From the NCBI GenBank assembly GCA_003600225.1, contig QZFT01000031.1, positions 1-64,000 on the forward strand: DNA of 64,000 nucleotides, read 5' to 3'. This stretch comes from Pseudonocardiaceae bacterium YIM PH 21723 (GTDB lineage Bacteria; Actinomycetota; Actinomycetes; Mycobacteriales; Pseudonocardiaceae). Position numbers and translations under genes: made by a program. The notes beneath the pieces were generated by a model that was given only the letters and a program-made list of their open reading frames with translations, was not told the origin of the DNA and did no database searches. Shown here piece after piece: positions 51,711-59,743 of this stretch; within the stretch, counting starts at the first letter, position 1; every line of letters begins with the position of its first letter.

Positions 51711-53174
51711 CTAGACGGGCGGCGTGAACCAGGCGCCGGCGCAGCCGTGGCCGGCGATGTCCAGTACCCGGAGCGTGGCGTAGGCGGTGCCCGGGTCGAA
51801 GGTCTCCCGCCCCGACGCGTCCAGCGTGCGGCCCGCCAGGCCCGGCAGGTCGGCCCCCAGTTCCGGGGTGTTGCCGGAGGCGCACCGGGCCTCAGCCGTC
51901 AGCCAGAGCTCGAACCAGACCTGCCACCCGGGTTCCCGGTGCAGCTTCGCCAGCAGGTCCGGCAGCCGCCGTGCCGCCTCCACCCCCAGCCGCTCCCGGG
52001 CCGCCGCCCCGTGTGCCTGCCCCGCACACCGGGAGGCCGCCACCCCCGCGACCGCCCCGTAGTAGACACTTGTCAGTGGGGGATTCTGCGCAGACATGAA
52101 GGTGCTGTTCGCATCATCGACCAGCCGTCCCGCCACAGCCGGGCACCGGCCGGAGTAGGCGACCATCGCGGCCACCCTGGCCACCAGCCGGGGATCGCCG
52201 TTGGCCGCCTGAGCGGCGGCGGTGAGCAGCTGATCGGTGATCACCTCGGATCGCCGCGCGGCGATCGCCCGGATCCCGGTGTCGAGGGGATCCTGGCCGG
52301 CGCCACGCAGCACCTCCGCCCGCAGCCGGGGCACGGCCTCGCGCATCCGGGCCTCGGTGCTGTGGCTCAGCAGCTCCGCCGCGTACACGTAGCTCGTCGG
52401 GTCATTGCGCACCTGCTGCGGCAACCTGCCGTGCCAGTCCAGGGTGATCCGCAACCGGTCCAGGTAGGCCGGATCCGGCCGCCAGGCCGGGTCGCCGAGC
52501 CGGATGAGCCGGGCGAGCTGATCGAACTCCTGCGGCCCGATGTTCGGCGGGAAGGGCGCGGAGACGGCGGCGAGGTCCCGGAGATAACCGGCCAGCGCGG
52601 TGCTCAGCGGCCGGATGTCGGTGGCCGGGGACCACGCGATCCGATCCCACAGCGCGCCGATCTGCGTGGGATTCGGCGAGCCCCACTCCCGCCGGACCTG
52701 CTCGGCCAACGCCTGGGCTTCGCTGCGGGCGCGCAGTCGAACCGGCTCGGGGAATTCGGGGCAGCCGCCGGAGTCGCCCCGCGCCGCGGTGGCCGCCGCG
52801 AGGTCACCGCGCAGCACGGCGGCGATCAGCCCCGCGCAGTCGAAGGATTTCCGCGGTGGCAGCGCTTCCGGGAACAACCGGTTCTTGTACTCAGTGGACA
52901 GTGCGGCCAGCTCGCCGGCCAACGCGGTGGTATCGGCGTCCGAAACCTTCAGCTGCGGCAGATAGCGGTCGATCGGGGTGAACCGGGCCAGGGCCAGCGC
53001 GGCGGCGAATTCCCGGACGGTGTCCGGGTTCCCGGGGATCAGCACCACGGGAGCTGCGGGCTGCGCATCGATCAGTTCTGCGGCGTAACCGGCCAGCCGC
53101 TCTGCCACTCCCGGCGGCGCCGGGGTGCAGGCGGTGACCATCAACAGGGCGAATAAGGGAATGAACAGTTTCAT
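51711..53174 (-). CDS. Large secreted lipoprotein of unknown function
   Basis: The 487-residue protein has a short signal peptide with lipobox (ALLMVTACTPAPP) and a mostly helical mature part. Eight or nine cysteines are spread through it (FDCAGL, GGCPEF, GRCPAV, ASRCAGQ, EARCASG, GHGCAGAW), which suggests disulfides outside the cell. The ATG at 53174 is used. No catalytic motif is recognised. Confidence 0.75.
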   Translation of the reverse strand: MKLFIPLFALLMVTACTPAPPGVAERLAGYAAELIDAQPAAPVVLIPGNPDTVREFAAALALARFTPIDRYLPQLKVSDADTTALAGELAALSTEYKNRLFPEALPPRKSFDCAGLIAAVLRGDLAAATAARGDSGGCPEFPEPVRLRARSEAQALAEQVRREWGSPNPTQIGALWDRIAWSPATDIRPLSTALAGYLRDLAAVSAPFPPNIGPQEFDQLARLIRLGDPAWRPDPAYLDRLRITLDWHGRLPQQVRNDPTSYVYAAELLSHSTEARMREAVPRLRAEVLRGAGQDPLDTGIRAIAARRSEVITDQLLTAAAQAANGDPRLVARVAAMVAYSGRCPAVAGRLVDDANSTFMSAQNPPLTSVYYGAVAGVAASRCAGQAHGAAARERLGVEAARRLPDLLAKLHREPGWQVWFELWLTAEARCASGNTPELGADLPGLAGRTLDASGRETFDPGTAYATLRVLDIAGHGCAGAWFTPPV

Positions 53175-53191
53175 CTTATCCCGCAAGGAAA

Positions 53192-53233
53192 AGCGCTGTG
53201 GGCACCCGGGTGAGAGCGAATACCCACAGCGCT
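53192..53233 (-). terminator. Stem-loop terminator of the secreted-protein gene
   Basis: AGCGCTGTGGG (53192-53202) pairs perfectly with 53223-53233. It begins 8 bp after the stop codon of the 53241-53945 gene. Confidence 0.78.
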
Positions 53234-53240
53234 GAGGAAA

Positions 53241-53945
53241 TCAGATGCCGACGTCGACGACAGCGGACACCGAAGTCGTGTTTCCGCTGTAGGACCTGAA
53301 TCGGCCGCGTGCCTCATGCATGTATCGGCTCACCGCGCCGACCGGCGCATAGCGAATGCGGTACTGGTACATATCGGCATTCAGCTCGGAACAGTCACTG
53401 CACTTGGCCGGCCAGTCGTCCTCGACGGTGTCGTGCCGGGCCTTGATGGTGCAACCGACATCGGGGCCGGCACCGTCACTGTCCCCGCTGGCACCGACAG
53501 AGCAGCTCTCCAGATTCAGGCCATCGAACTTGAAGATGTTCTTCAGTTCCATTTCCTTCACCGCGACCGGTGCACCGTCCTCACAGGACCGGAAGGCCGC
53601 GGTGTTCAGCACATCGGCGACGAAGTACATCGGCGCCTCTTCGACCCGGACCGGAATCCGCGCCTCTTCCCGGGTGACCACCAGGGCCGCGGCCGGGTTC
53701 TTGCTGATCCGGGTGTTGCACTCGGACCGCTTGCTGTTCGCGCAGACGAACTTGATGTAGATCAGGCCGATGCCGGCGCGCTGGCAGTCACCGGTGATGT
53801 TGACCTGCTGCAGATTCACCCACGGCTGGTCCTCGATACCGGGCAGTGTTTTGTCCTGTGCCGCCGCGGGCATCGCCGTGACGACGGTTCCCAACGCAGC
53901 GGCCAGGGCCACGAAAGTGGCACCCGTCCTCCACCTGAAAAGCAT
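53241..53945 (-). CDS. Secreted protein with several cysteines
   Basis: The 234-residue protein has a Sec signal peptide (to about residue 29, PAAAQ). The mature part contains eight cysteines, including a CSDC motif (AKCSDCSEL) near residue 185. No family is recognised. It is divergent from the secreted-protein gene at 54151; the gap contains two matching palindromes. Confidence 0.72.
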   Translation of the reverse strand: MLFRWRTGATFVALAAALGTVVTAMPAAAQDKTLPGIEDQPWVNLQQVNITGDCQRAGIGLIYIKFVCANSKRSECNTRISKNPAAALVVTREEARIPVRVEEAPMYFVADVLNTAAFRSCEDGAPVAVKEMELKNIFKFDGLNLESCSVGASGDSDGAGPDVGCTIKARHDTVEDDWPAKCSDCSELNADMYQYRIRYAPVGAVSRYMHEARGRFRSYSGNTTSVSAVVDVGI

Positions 53946-54001
53946 GGAATCTCCTTAAGTCTTCCCCAGGCAATGGCATTGGATGCGCAGTTCAATGGAA
54001 T

Positions 54002-54063
54002 GTCCACGATGGACACGGCGCGGCGATCAACACCGTCAGATCGAGTGAATGTCCAACTTGGAC
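54002..54063. promoter_or_regulatory. Pair of GTCCA-N3-TGGAC palindromes in a divergent promoter region
   Basis: GTCCA-CGA-TGGAC (54002-54014) and GTCCA-ACT-TGGAC (54051-54063) lie 49 bp apart centre to centre, about five helical turns, between divergent genes for two secreted proteins. They look like operator sites for one regulator. The same palindrome occurs in the cores of repeat elements 1-3 and at 10290-10302. Confidence 0.5.
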
Positions 54064-54150
54064 TCATCCGCACATTTGTCATAGTGTGCGCGCATTCGCC
54101 CGAATTCTGCGGCGATCCAACACTTTCTTTATCTCTAGGAGTACAGGCTG

Positions 54151-54846
54151 ATGAAGGCAAAACGGCTTGTCTGCGCGGCAACCGCCGCGGCTATTTCACT
54201 GATTCCTTTCTGTGGCAACGCATTCGCGGATTCCGACCCCAGTGGTGTGAACCCGCAGTCCGGCAATCACCATCCACACGGCGAGTTGCTGACCACCGGC
54301 CAGGAGAACGGCTCCGATATCGCCAGCCTCAACGCGGCCTACCTGAACCAGGCGCCGAGCCAGGGCGTGCTGAACTCGGTCGACCGCGTGGTGTTGTTCG
54401 GCGGCCTGATCGGCCAGGCCTACCCGGTTCCGGGCAGCAACTCGCTTCCGGAGCGCAGCGGCCGGGACCACGACCCGATTCCGGTCGAGCACACCGGGGC
54501 GCTCAACATCGGCGGCACGCCGCTGGACAACGATCCGCACGAGTTCGCCCTAGGCCTACTCGGCGCGGACAACCACGTGGGTCAGGGCTGCACCGGCCAG
54601 GCGCCCAACAACGCGGCGGACGTGCAGCTGCAGCCGGTGCTCGGCGCGGTGTACCAGGGTGTCCGGGACGAGGGCTGCCCTCTGCCGACGCACACCCAGG
54701 CCGTCGAGCACCAGGTGGAACACGCGGCCAACCAGGACGCGCAGTGGGAGCTCAACGAGTTCTACCACGGTCACCGGCCCGGCCCGATCCCCGGCGAGCC
54801 CGGCCGTCCGCACGGCCCGCAGCTGGTCCCGACGATCGTGCGCTAG
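54151..54846 (+). CDS. Secreted hypothetical protein rich in His, Asn and Gln
   Basis: The 231-residue protein has a signal peptide (to about residue 26, GNAFADS), and a mature part with many His, Gln, Asn and Pro residues and only two cysteines. No family is recognised. AGGAG precedes the ATG. Its stop overlaps the convergent gene by 4 bp. The divergent neighbour is also secreted. Confidence 0.7.
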   Translation: MKAKRLVCAATAAAISLIPFCGNAFADSDPSGVNPQSGNHHPHGELLTTGQENGSDIASLNAAYLNQAPSQGVLNSVDRVVLFGGLIGQAYPVPGSNSLPERSGRDHDPIPVEHTGALNIGGTPLDNDPHEFALGLLGADNHVGQGCTGQAPNNAADVQLQPVLGAVYQGVRDEGCPLPTHTQAVEHQVEHAANQDAQWELNEFYHGHRPGPIPGEPGRPHGPQLVPTIVR

Positions 54847-56843
54847 TCCTCGCGACGACGCCTGCGCCGGGGCTGCTCAGCCTCGGCGTAGGCGGCCAGG
54901 ATCTCGCTGACGCTGCGGCCCGCCGTGTGTGCTCCGGGGTCCGTGGCCGGCGTGGACTTCTTGGCGTAGCTCTCCATGTAGCTGCCGCCGGTGGTGCCGT
55001 TCGCGGCGGGCCGCAGCCACTGCGGCGCCTCTTCCTCTTCGGCCTTGTGCCGGCGTCCGCTGCCGGTGTCCATCTCCCGCTTGGCCTCCCAGGAGCTCGG
55101 CTCCGGGGCCTTCTGCGAGCGCCAGTCATCGAGCGGCTGGACCCTCGGCGGGTCGGGCAGCGGCGGCAGCTTGTTCAGCGGGCTGGACAGCGGATCGATG
55201 TCCTCCGGCTCGTCGTCCTGTTCGGCGCCGAGCAGCGCGGAGAGGCCCAGCTCGTCGCGGCTCGGCTGCGGCGCGGGGGCCGGCTCCGGCTCGGGTTCCG
55301 ACCACTGGGGAACCCAGCCGCTGGTAGCCATCGCGGGCTGCTCGTCCGGCTCCTCGATGAGGTGCCGGCGACCGGTGGGGCGCTCGGGCTCCGACGCCGC
55401 GACCTGCCTGCCGAGCAGATCGCGGTGTTGTTCGGTCTGCCGGGTCTCCGCCGGGCGGGCGGGCGCGGACGGCGCCACCTTCGCCGCGGGCGGCCTGGGG
55501 GTCATCGGGGCCTGCGGCCGGGCGGCGGGCTGTTCCTGGGGAGTGCCCGCCGCGCGGTTGCGGATGGCCTGTTCGCGGCTGATCTGCTGGCTGGACGACT
55601 CCGCCCGGCGTTCCTGCTGGGTGGGCTGAGCCTGCGGCTGGAGCGGGCGTCGCGGCTCGGTGGCGTCCGGGCGCGGGATGTCCGGCCTGCTGGCCTCGGC
55701 GCGACGCGGGTCCACCGGACGGGCTTGGGGCTGGGCCTCCTCGGCACGGGCGGCCTCGGGGCGACGGAGCTGTTCGGCGCGGCGCAGTTCCGGCAGCGGA
55801 GGCTGGATCTGCGTCTCCTCCAGGCTCGGATCCACCGGCCGCTTCGCCACGGCGGTGTGCTGCACGTCCGGGCGCACCCGGCCGGCGGGCACCGGCTGTT
55901 GCGGGGCCTGTTGCGGGGCGGGACCGGGCTGCGCGGCGGTGGGCTGGGCCGGACGCTGCTGGGGCTTCGGCCGCTGCTGTACCTGCGACTGTTGCGGGGC
56001 CTGGGGGGCCGCCTGCTGCGGCATGGCCTGGGTGATCGGCGACTGCGGGGCGGCCTGCTTGGGCTGCGGCCGTTGCTGCACCTGCGACGCCTGCTGGGCC
56101 TGGGCCTGCGGCATCTGCGCGGTGACCGGCTGCTGAGCCTGCTGGGGCTTCACCGGCTGCTGCTGGGGCTGCTGCGGTTGCTGGATGCGGACCTGCTCGA
56201 CGACCTCCTGCCGAAGCGGCGGGAGGTTCTGCACGAAGTCGGCGCGCATCGGCGGGCGGGCGGTGACCTGCGGGGTCGTCGGGCGCACCGGCTCCTGCCG
56301 GATCGGCCCGGCGGTGACGGCCCGCTGATCGGTGGACACCACGATCCGGCCCTGTTCGCCCAGGGTGCGCATCCGGGTCGATTCGGCTCGCAGCGCGACC
56401 CGTTCGACCAGCACCTCGCCGCCGAGGAGGGCTTCCAGGTTCTCGCGCAGGGAGCGGAGCTCCTCGCGTAAACCATCCAGCTCCCGCTCCGAGCGGTCGG
56501 CGACCTCGTCTTCCACCTGGCGGCGGATGTCGGCCTCTACTTCCAGCTCGAATTCCCGGCGCGCCGCGATCTCGCGTTCCAGTTCCAGCTGGTAGACATT
56601 GCGCATCTCGGCAGCGAGCTCTTCGGAGTCCTCGTTCGCCTTGCGATACCTGGTCGCCAGGAGCATGCCGGCCAGCGCGCACCACAGCCCCGCGACCACG
56701 GCCAGCCGCAACAGCCGCGCGTCGTCACTGAGCACGACGACGGCCGTGGCGCCGATGGCCGCTGCGATGAACGCATACAGCAGCCAACGTCCGGCGCCAC
56801 GGCTGCCGGAAGCCTCGATGATCGAGCCGTCGGTGCCGGTCAT
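54843..56843 (-). CDS. Membrane protein with coiled coil and Pro/Gln-rich tail (DUF6779-like, Rv3604c position)
   Basis: The 666-residue protein has two membrane spans (about residues 19-38 and 45-63), a coiled-coil segment rich in Glu and Arg (about 70-150), and a very long low-complexity region rich in Pro, Gln and Ala (about 175-500). It closes with an acidic region and a basic end, RRRRRRE. The order with DUF3180 and folK matches mycobacterial Rv3604c as I recall it. A scaffold or envelope-organising role is possible. Low complexity makes the boundaries soft. Confidence 0.82.
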   Translation of the reverse strand: MTGTDGSIIEASGSRGAGRWLLYAFIAAAIGATAVVVLSDDARLLRLAVVAGLWCALAGMLLATRYRKANEDSEELAAEMRNVYQLELEREIAARREFELEVEADIRRQVEDEVADRSERELDGLREELRSLRENLEALLGGEVLVERVALRAESTRMRTLGEQGRIVVSTDQRAVTAGPIRQEPVRPTTPQVTARPPMRADFVQNLPPLRQEVVEQVRIQQPQQPQQQPVKPQQAQQPVTAQMPQAQAQQASQVQQRPQPKQAAPQSPITQAMPQQAAPQAPQQSQVQQRPKPQQRPAQPTAAQPGPAPQQAPQQPVPAGRVRPDVQHTAVAKRPVDPSLEETQIQPPLPELRRAEQLRRPEAARAEEAQPQARPVDPRRAEASRPDIPRPDATEPRRPLQPQAQPTQQERRAESSSQQISREQAIRNRAAGTPQEQPAARPQAPMTPRPPAAKVAPSAPARPAETRQTEQHRDLLGRQVAASEPERPTGRRHLIEEPDEQPAMATSGWVPQWSEPEPEPAPAPQPSRDELGLSALLGAEQDDEPEDIDPLSSPLNKLPPLPDPPRVQPLDDWRSQKAPEPSSWEAKREMDTGSGRRHKAEEEEAPQWLRPAANGTTGGSYMESYAKKSTPATDPGAHTAGRSVSEILAAYAEAEQPRRRRRRED

Positions 56844-56883
56844 GCCGAATACGGTACCTGGATGTGAAGGTGACGTGGGTTAC

Positions 56884-57351
56884 TCAACTCGAACTCCTTG
56901 GGCCACCTTGATCATCATTTCGGGGTGTCCTGCACGTGTGCTCAAGCCACAGAGCGCAACCGATGAGCACCGCGGCGCAGGCGATTCCGACGACCGAGGT
57001 CACCGTGTCGGACTCCGCCGCCGCAAGTTCTTCGGACCGGGGGGCCACGTAGCCGAACAGGCCCAGCCACAGTCCGGCCATCACCGCTCCCACCACGGAT
57101 GATGCCTTGGCCAGGCGTACCGCGCGAGCCGCGACGAGCGGATCCAGCGGGCGGGCCTCCGGCTTGCGCTGGATCCGGGGCCGCAGGTTCACCGCGAGCA
57201 CGACGTTCACCACGGCGATGATCAGCAGGGCCGTTCCGGCCAGTCTCGGTGGGGAGGGAAGGGCTCCGTAGTTCCTCGTGAGCAGCAGGTATACGAGCAC
57301 GGCGAGCACCAGGATGGTCGTCACCAGATCCCTGAACCGGGTGAATTTCAT
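56884..57351 (-). CDS. DUF3180 membrane protein (Rv3605c type)
   Basis: The 155-residue protein has four hydrophobic segments (about residues 11-27, 40-58, 90-108 and 125-141) and begins MKFTRFRDLVTTI. Its ATG overlaps the folK stop by 4 bp. DUF3180 proteins follow folK in many actinobacteria; function unknown. Confidence 0.88.
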   Translation of the reverse strand: MKFTRFRDLVTTILVLAVLVYLLLTRNYGALPSPPRLAGTALLIIAVVNVVLAVNLRPRIQRKPEARPLDPLVAARAVRLAKASSVVGAVMAGLWLGLFGYVAPRSEELAAAESDTVTSVVGIACAAVLIGCALWLEHTCRTPRNDDQGGPRSSS

Positions 57352-57851
57352 CGAGGTACTTGCTCCCATCTCAATGCCAGGTCTTCACGCAGGCGTACGC
57401 CATCGCCGGACAGGTTCTCCAGCAGTCGCCGAACCGGGCCGTGGCCAGGCAGCTGCGCGGCCGGGTCGACGTCCAGCCACGGGATCAGCACCGTCGCCCG
57501 ATCCGGGGTTCCGGGATGCGGCAGCAACAGCTCCGGATCGGCGGAACGAACATCGTCCACCGTCACCACGTCCACGTCCAGTGTTCGTGGTCCCCAGCGC
57601 TGTTCCCTGATCCGGCCCGCGGCCTGCTCCAGCCGCTGTCCTTCGCGTAGCCAGTACCACTCGTCGGCCTCGTCATCCTCGACGATCAGCACGGCGTTGA
57701 GGAAGTCGGCTTGATCTTCCACACCCCATGCCGCGGTCTCGTAGACCGGCGAGACGGCCAGCAGCCTGCCGGCGAAGCCGTCGACCGCCCGTTGAAGATA
57801 GGCGAACCGGTCCCCCATATTCGACCCCAGAGAGAGCACTGCGCGGGTCAT
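57348..57851 (-). CDS. folK: 2-amino-4-hydroxy-6-hydroxymethyldihydropteridine pyrophosphokinase
   Basis: The 167-residue enzyme transfers pyrophosphate from ATP to hydroxymethyl-dihydropterin. LSLGSNMGDR at the N-terminus, WGPRTLDVDVV near residue 95 and LLPHPGTPDRATVLIPW are diagnostic. The ATG at 57851 overlaps the folB stop by 4 bp. Confidence 0.95.
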   Translation of the reverse strand: MTRAVLSLGSNMGDRFAYLQRAVDGFAGRLLAVSPVYETAAWGVEDQADFLNAVLIVEDDEADEWYWLREGQRLEQAAGRIREQRWGPRTLDVDVVTVDDVRSADPELLLPHPGTPDRATVLIPWLDVDPAAQLPGHGPVRRLLENLSGDGVRLREDLALRWEQVPR

Positions 57852-58225
57852 CCTCGGCGACCGGCCCTCCGCGAGCGCCGAACGGTAACGGCGACATCGG
57901 CGAACGCGAGCGGAATCGGGGCGGACGGCTTGTGGATCGTCACCTCGGCGGCGTGCAGCCGCGGGTCGGCCATGATCTTCTCCGCGATGATGGTCGCCGG
58001 CGTCTCGATCAGATCGCAGGCCTCCCCGCCGACCACGTCGTGGGCCAGCTGGGCCAGCCCGCCGTAGTCCACGGTGTCGGCCAGGTCGTCGGTCTCCCCG
58101 GCCCGATTCAGGTCGATCCACACGGTGATGTCGACCAGGAACTCCTGACCGTCCTGTTTCTCGTGGTCGAAGACCCCGTGATTGCCCCAGACCCGCAGCC
58201 CGGTGAGGGTGATCCGATCGGTCAT
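57848..58225 (-). CDS. folB: Dihydroneopterin aldolase
   Basis: The 125-residue enzyme cleaves dihydroneopterin to hydroxymethyl-dihydropterin and glycolaldehyde. It starts [23 protein letters not shown]; the GNHGVFDHEK segment, the TVDYGGLA segment and the SAPIPLAFADVAV strand match the family. Coupled by 4-bp overlaps to folP and folK. Confidence 0.94.
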   Translation of the reverse strand: MTDRITLTGLRVWGNHGVFDHEKQDGQEFLVDITVWIDLNRAGETDDLADTVDYGGLAQLAHDVVGGEACDLIETPATIIAEKIMADPRLHAAEVTIHKPSAPIPLAFADVAVTVRRSRRAGRRG

Positions 58226-59067
58226 TGGTGCTCCTTACCGTGTTGCCAGGCCGCCACCACCGCGACGGCGTCCAGCGAGGCCGTCACATCGTGCACCCGC
58301 ACGCCCCAGGCACCCGCCTGAGCGGCCAGTGCGGTGATCGCCGCGGTCGCGTGTTCTCTGGCATCCGGCGCGGCCGGGACGCCGCCGGTGGCCAGCAGAC
58401 TTCCCAGGAAGCTCTTGCGGGAGGCGCCGACGAGCAACGGAAGCCCCAGCTGCTTCAGCTCGTCCAGCCGCTTCAGCAGGGCCCAGTTGTGGTCCGGCAG
58501 CTTGGCGAATCCGAGACCCGGATCCAGCACCAACGCGCCCGGATCCACTCCGGCTGCCACCGCGGCCTCCACGCGTTTCTCCAGCTCGCCGCGGACCTCG
58601 GTGACCACGTCACCGTAGGTGGCCAGCTCATACATCTGCTCGCTGTACCCGCGCCAGTGCATGAGGATCCACGGGACTCCGGCATCGGCCACCACGTGAG
58701 CCATGTCCGGATCGGCCAGGCCACCGGACACGTCGTTGACCACGCACGCGCCCGCGGTGATCGCCGCCTGGGCGACCTTGGCCCGCATGGTGTCCACGCT
58801 GGTCCGCGCGCCGGCCGCGTGCAGCGCCTCGATCACCGGGACCACCCGGGACGCTTCCGCGGCCTCGTCCACCCGCAAGGCACCGGGCCGGGTGGACTCC
58901 CCGCCGATGTCGATCAGGTCGGCGCCCAGCCGGTGCATCTCCAGCCCGTGCGCGATCGCCTCGTCCAGGTTCAGGTACTTGCCCCCGTCGGAGAACGAGT
59001 CCGGGGTGACGTTCAGGACGCCCATGACCACACAGCGGCCGGGTGCGGGCAGCGCCGGATGCATCAT
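58222..59067 (-). CDS. folP: Dihydropteroate synthase
   Basis: The 281-residue TIM-barrel enzyme joins hydroxymethyl-dihydropterin pyrophosphate and p-aminobenzoate; it is the sulfonamide target. [24 protein letters not shown] and [11 protein letters not shown] are present, and each is a substrate-binding loop of the family. The start at 59067 (ATGATG) overlaps the folE stop. The longer frame is not needed. Confidence 0.96.
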   Translation of the reverse strand: MMHPALPAPGRCVVMGVLNVTPDSFSDGGKYLNLDEAIAHGLEMHRLGADLIDIGGESTRPGALRVDEAAEASRVVPVIEALHAAGARTSVDTMRAKVAQAAITAGACVVNDVSGGLADPDMAHVVADAGVPWILMHWRGYSEQMYELATYGDVVTEVRGELEKRVEAAVAAGVDPGALVLDPGLGFAKLPDHNWALLKRLDELKQLGLPLLVGASRKSFLGSLLATGGVPAAPDAREHATAAITALAAQAGAWGVRVHDVTASLDAVAVVAAWQHGKEHQ

Positions 59068-59663
59068 CGCCCCTTGATCAGGGACAGCGCCTCGGCCCTG
59101 GAGGACGCCTGGGTGCGCAGCAGGCCACGTACCGCCGAGGTGGTGGTGCGGGCGCCCGGTTTGCGGATGCCCCGCATGCCCATGCACAGGTGCTCCGCCT
59201 CGATCACCACGATCACGCCCCGGGCCCGCAGCTTGCCCTCGATGGCGTCGGCGACCTGCGAGGTCAGCCGCTCCTGCACCTGCGGGCGCTTGGCGTACAG
59301 GTCGACCAGCCGGGCCAGTTTGGACAGGCCGGTCACCCGGCCCTCCTTGTTCGGGATGTAGCCGACGTGCGCCTCGCCGTGGAACGGCAGCAGGTGGTGC
59401 TCGCAGGTGCTGTACACCGGGATACCGGTGACCAGGATGAGCTCTTCGTGGCTCTCGTCGAAGGTCTTGTCCAGCACGGCGGACGGATCGGTGTACAACC
59501 CGGCGAACAGCTCCTGATAGGCGCGGGCCACCCTCGCGGGCGTCTCCAGCAGGCCCTCGCGATCCGGATCCTCACCGCAGGCGATCAGCAACTCCCGCAC
59601 CGCAGCCTGCGCACGTTCCTGGTCGAACGCCGGCCGCTCGGTGCCTTCCGCGGTATTGCTCAT
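59064..59663 (-). CDS. folE: GTP cyclohydrolase I
   Basis: The 199-residue enzyme makes dihydroneopterin triphosphate from GTP. Zinc ligands are visible in [12 protein letters not shown] and [11 protein letters not shown]. The start at 59663 (MSNTAEG) is set by a perfect GGAGGTGATC site just upstream. It lies downstream of ftsH, whose terminator hairpin (59690-59726) stands between them, and leads the fol operon. Confidence 0.96.
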   Translation of the reverse strand: MSNTAEGTERPAFDQERAQAAVRELLIACGEDPDREGLLETPARVARAYQELFAGLYTDPSAVLDKTFDESHEELILVTGIPVYSTCEHHLLPFHGEAHVGYIPNKEGRVTGLSKLARLVDLYAKRPQVQERLTSQVADAIEGKLRARGVIVVIEAEHLCMGMRGIRKPGARTTTSAVRGLLRTQASSRAEALSLIKGR

Positions 59664-59689
59664 GATCACCTCCACGCTCTACAGCAGTA

Positions 59690-59726
59690 CGGCCGGTTCA
59701 AACCCACTATGGGCTTGAACCGGCCG
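59690..59726 (-). terminator. ftsH terminator upstream of folE
   Basis: CGGCCGGTTCAA (59690-59701) pairs perfectly with 59715-59726; CCCA/TGGG (59703-59706, 59710-59713) continues the stem after one mismatch. It begins 17 bp after the ftsH stop codon and would separate ftsH from the fol operon at least partly. Confidence 0.82.
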
Positions 59727-59743
59727 CTGTGCTGCGTCAGTAC

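Noticed and set aside
53316-56471. Very long plus-strand open frame (1051 codons)
   Set aside because: It lies antisense to the DUF6779-like gene and a secreted-protein gene, in a high-GC shadow frame with low-complexity Arg/Gly/Leu translation and no ribosome site.
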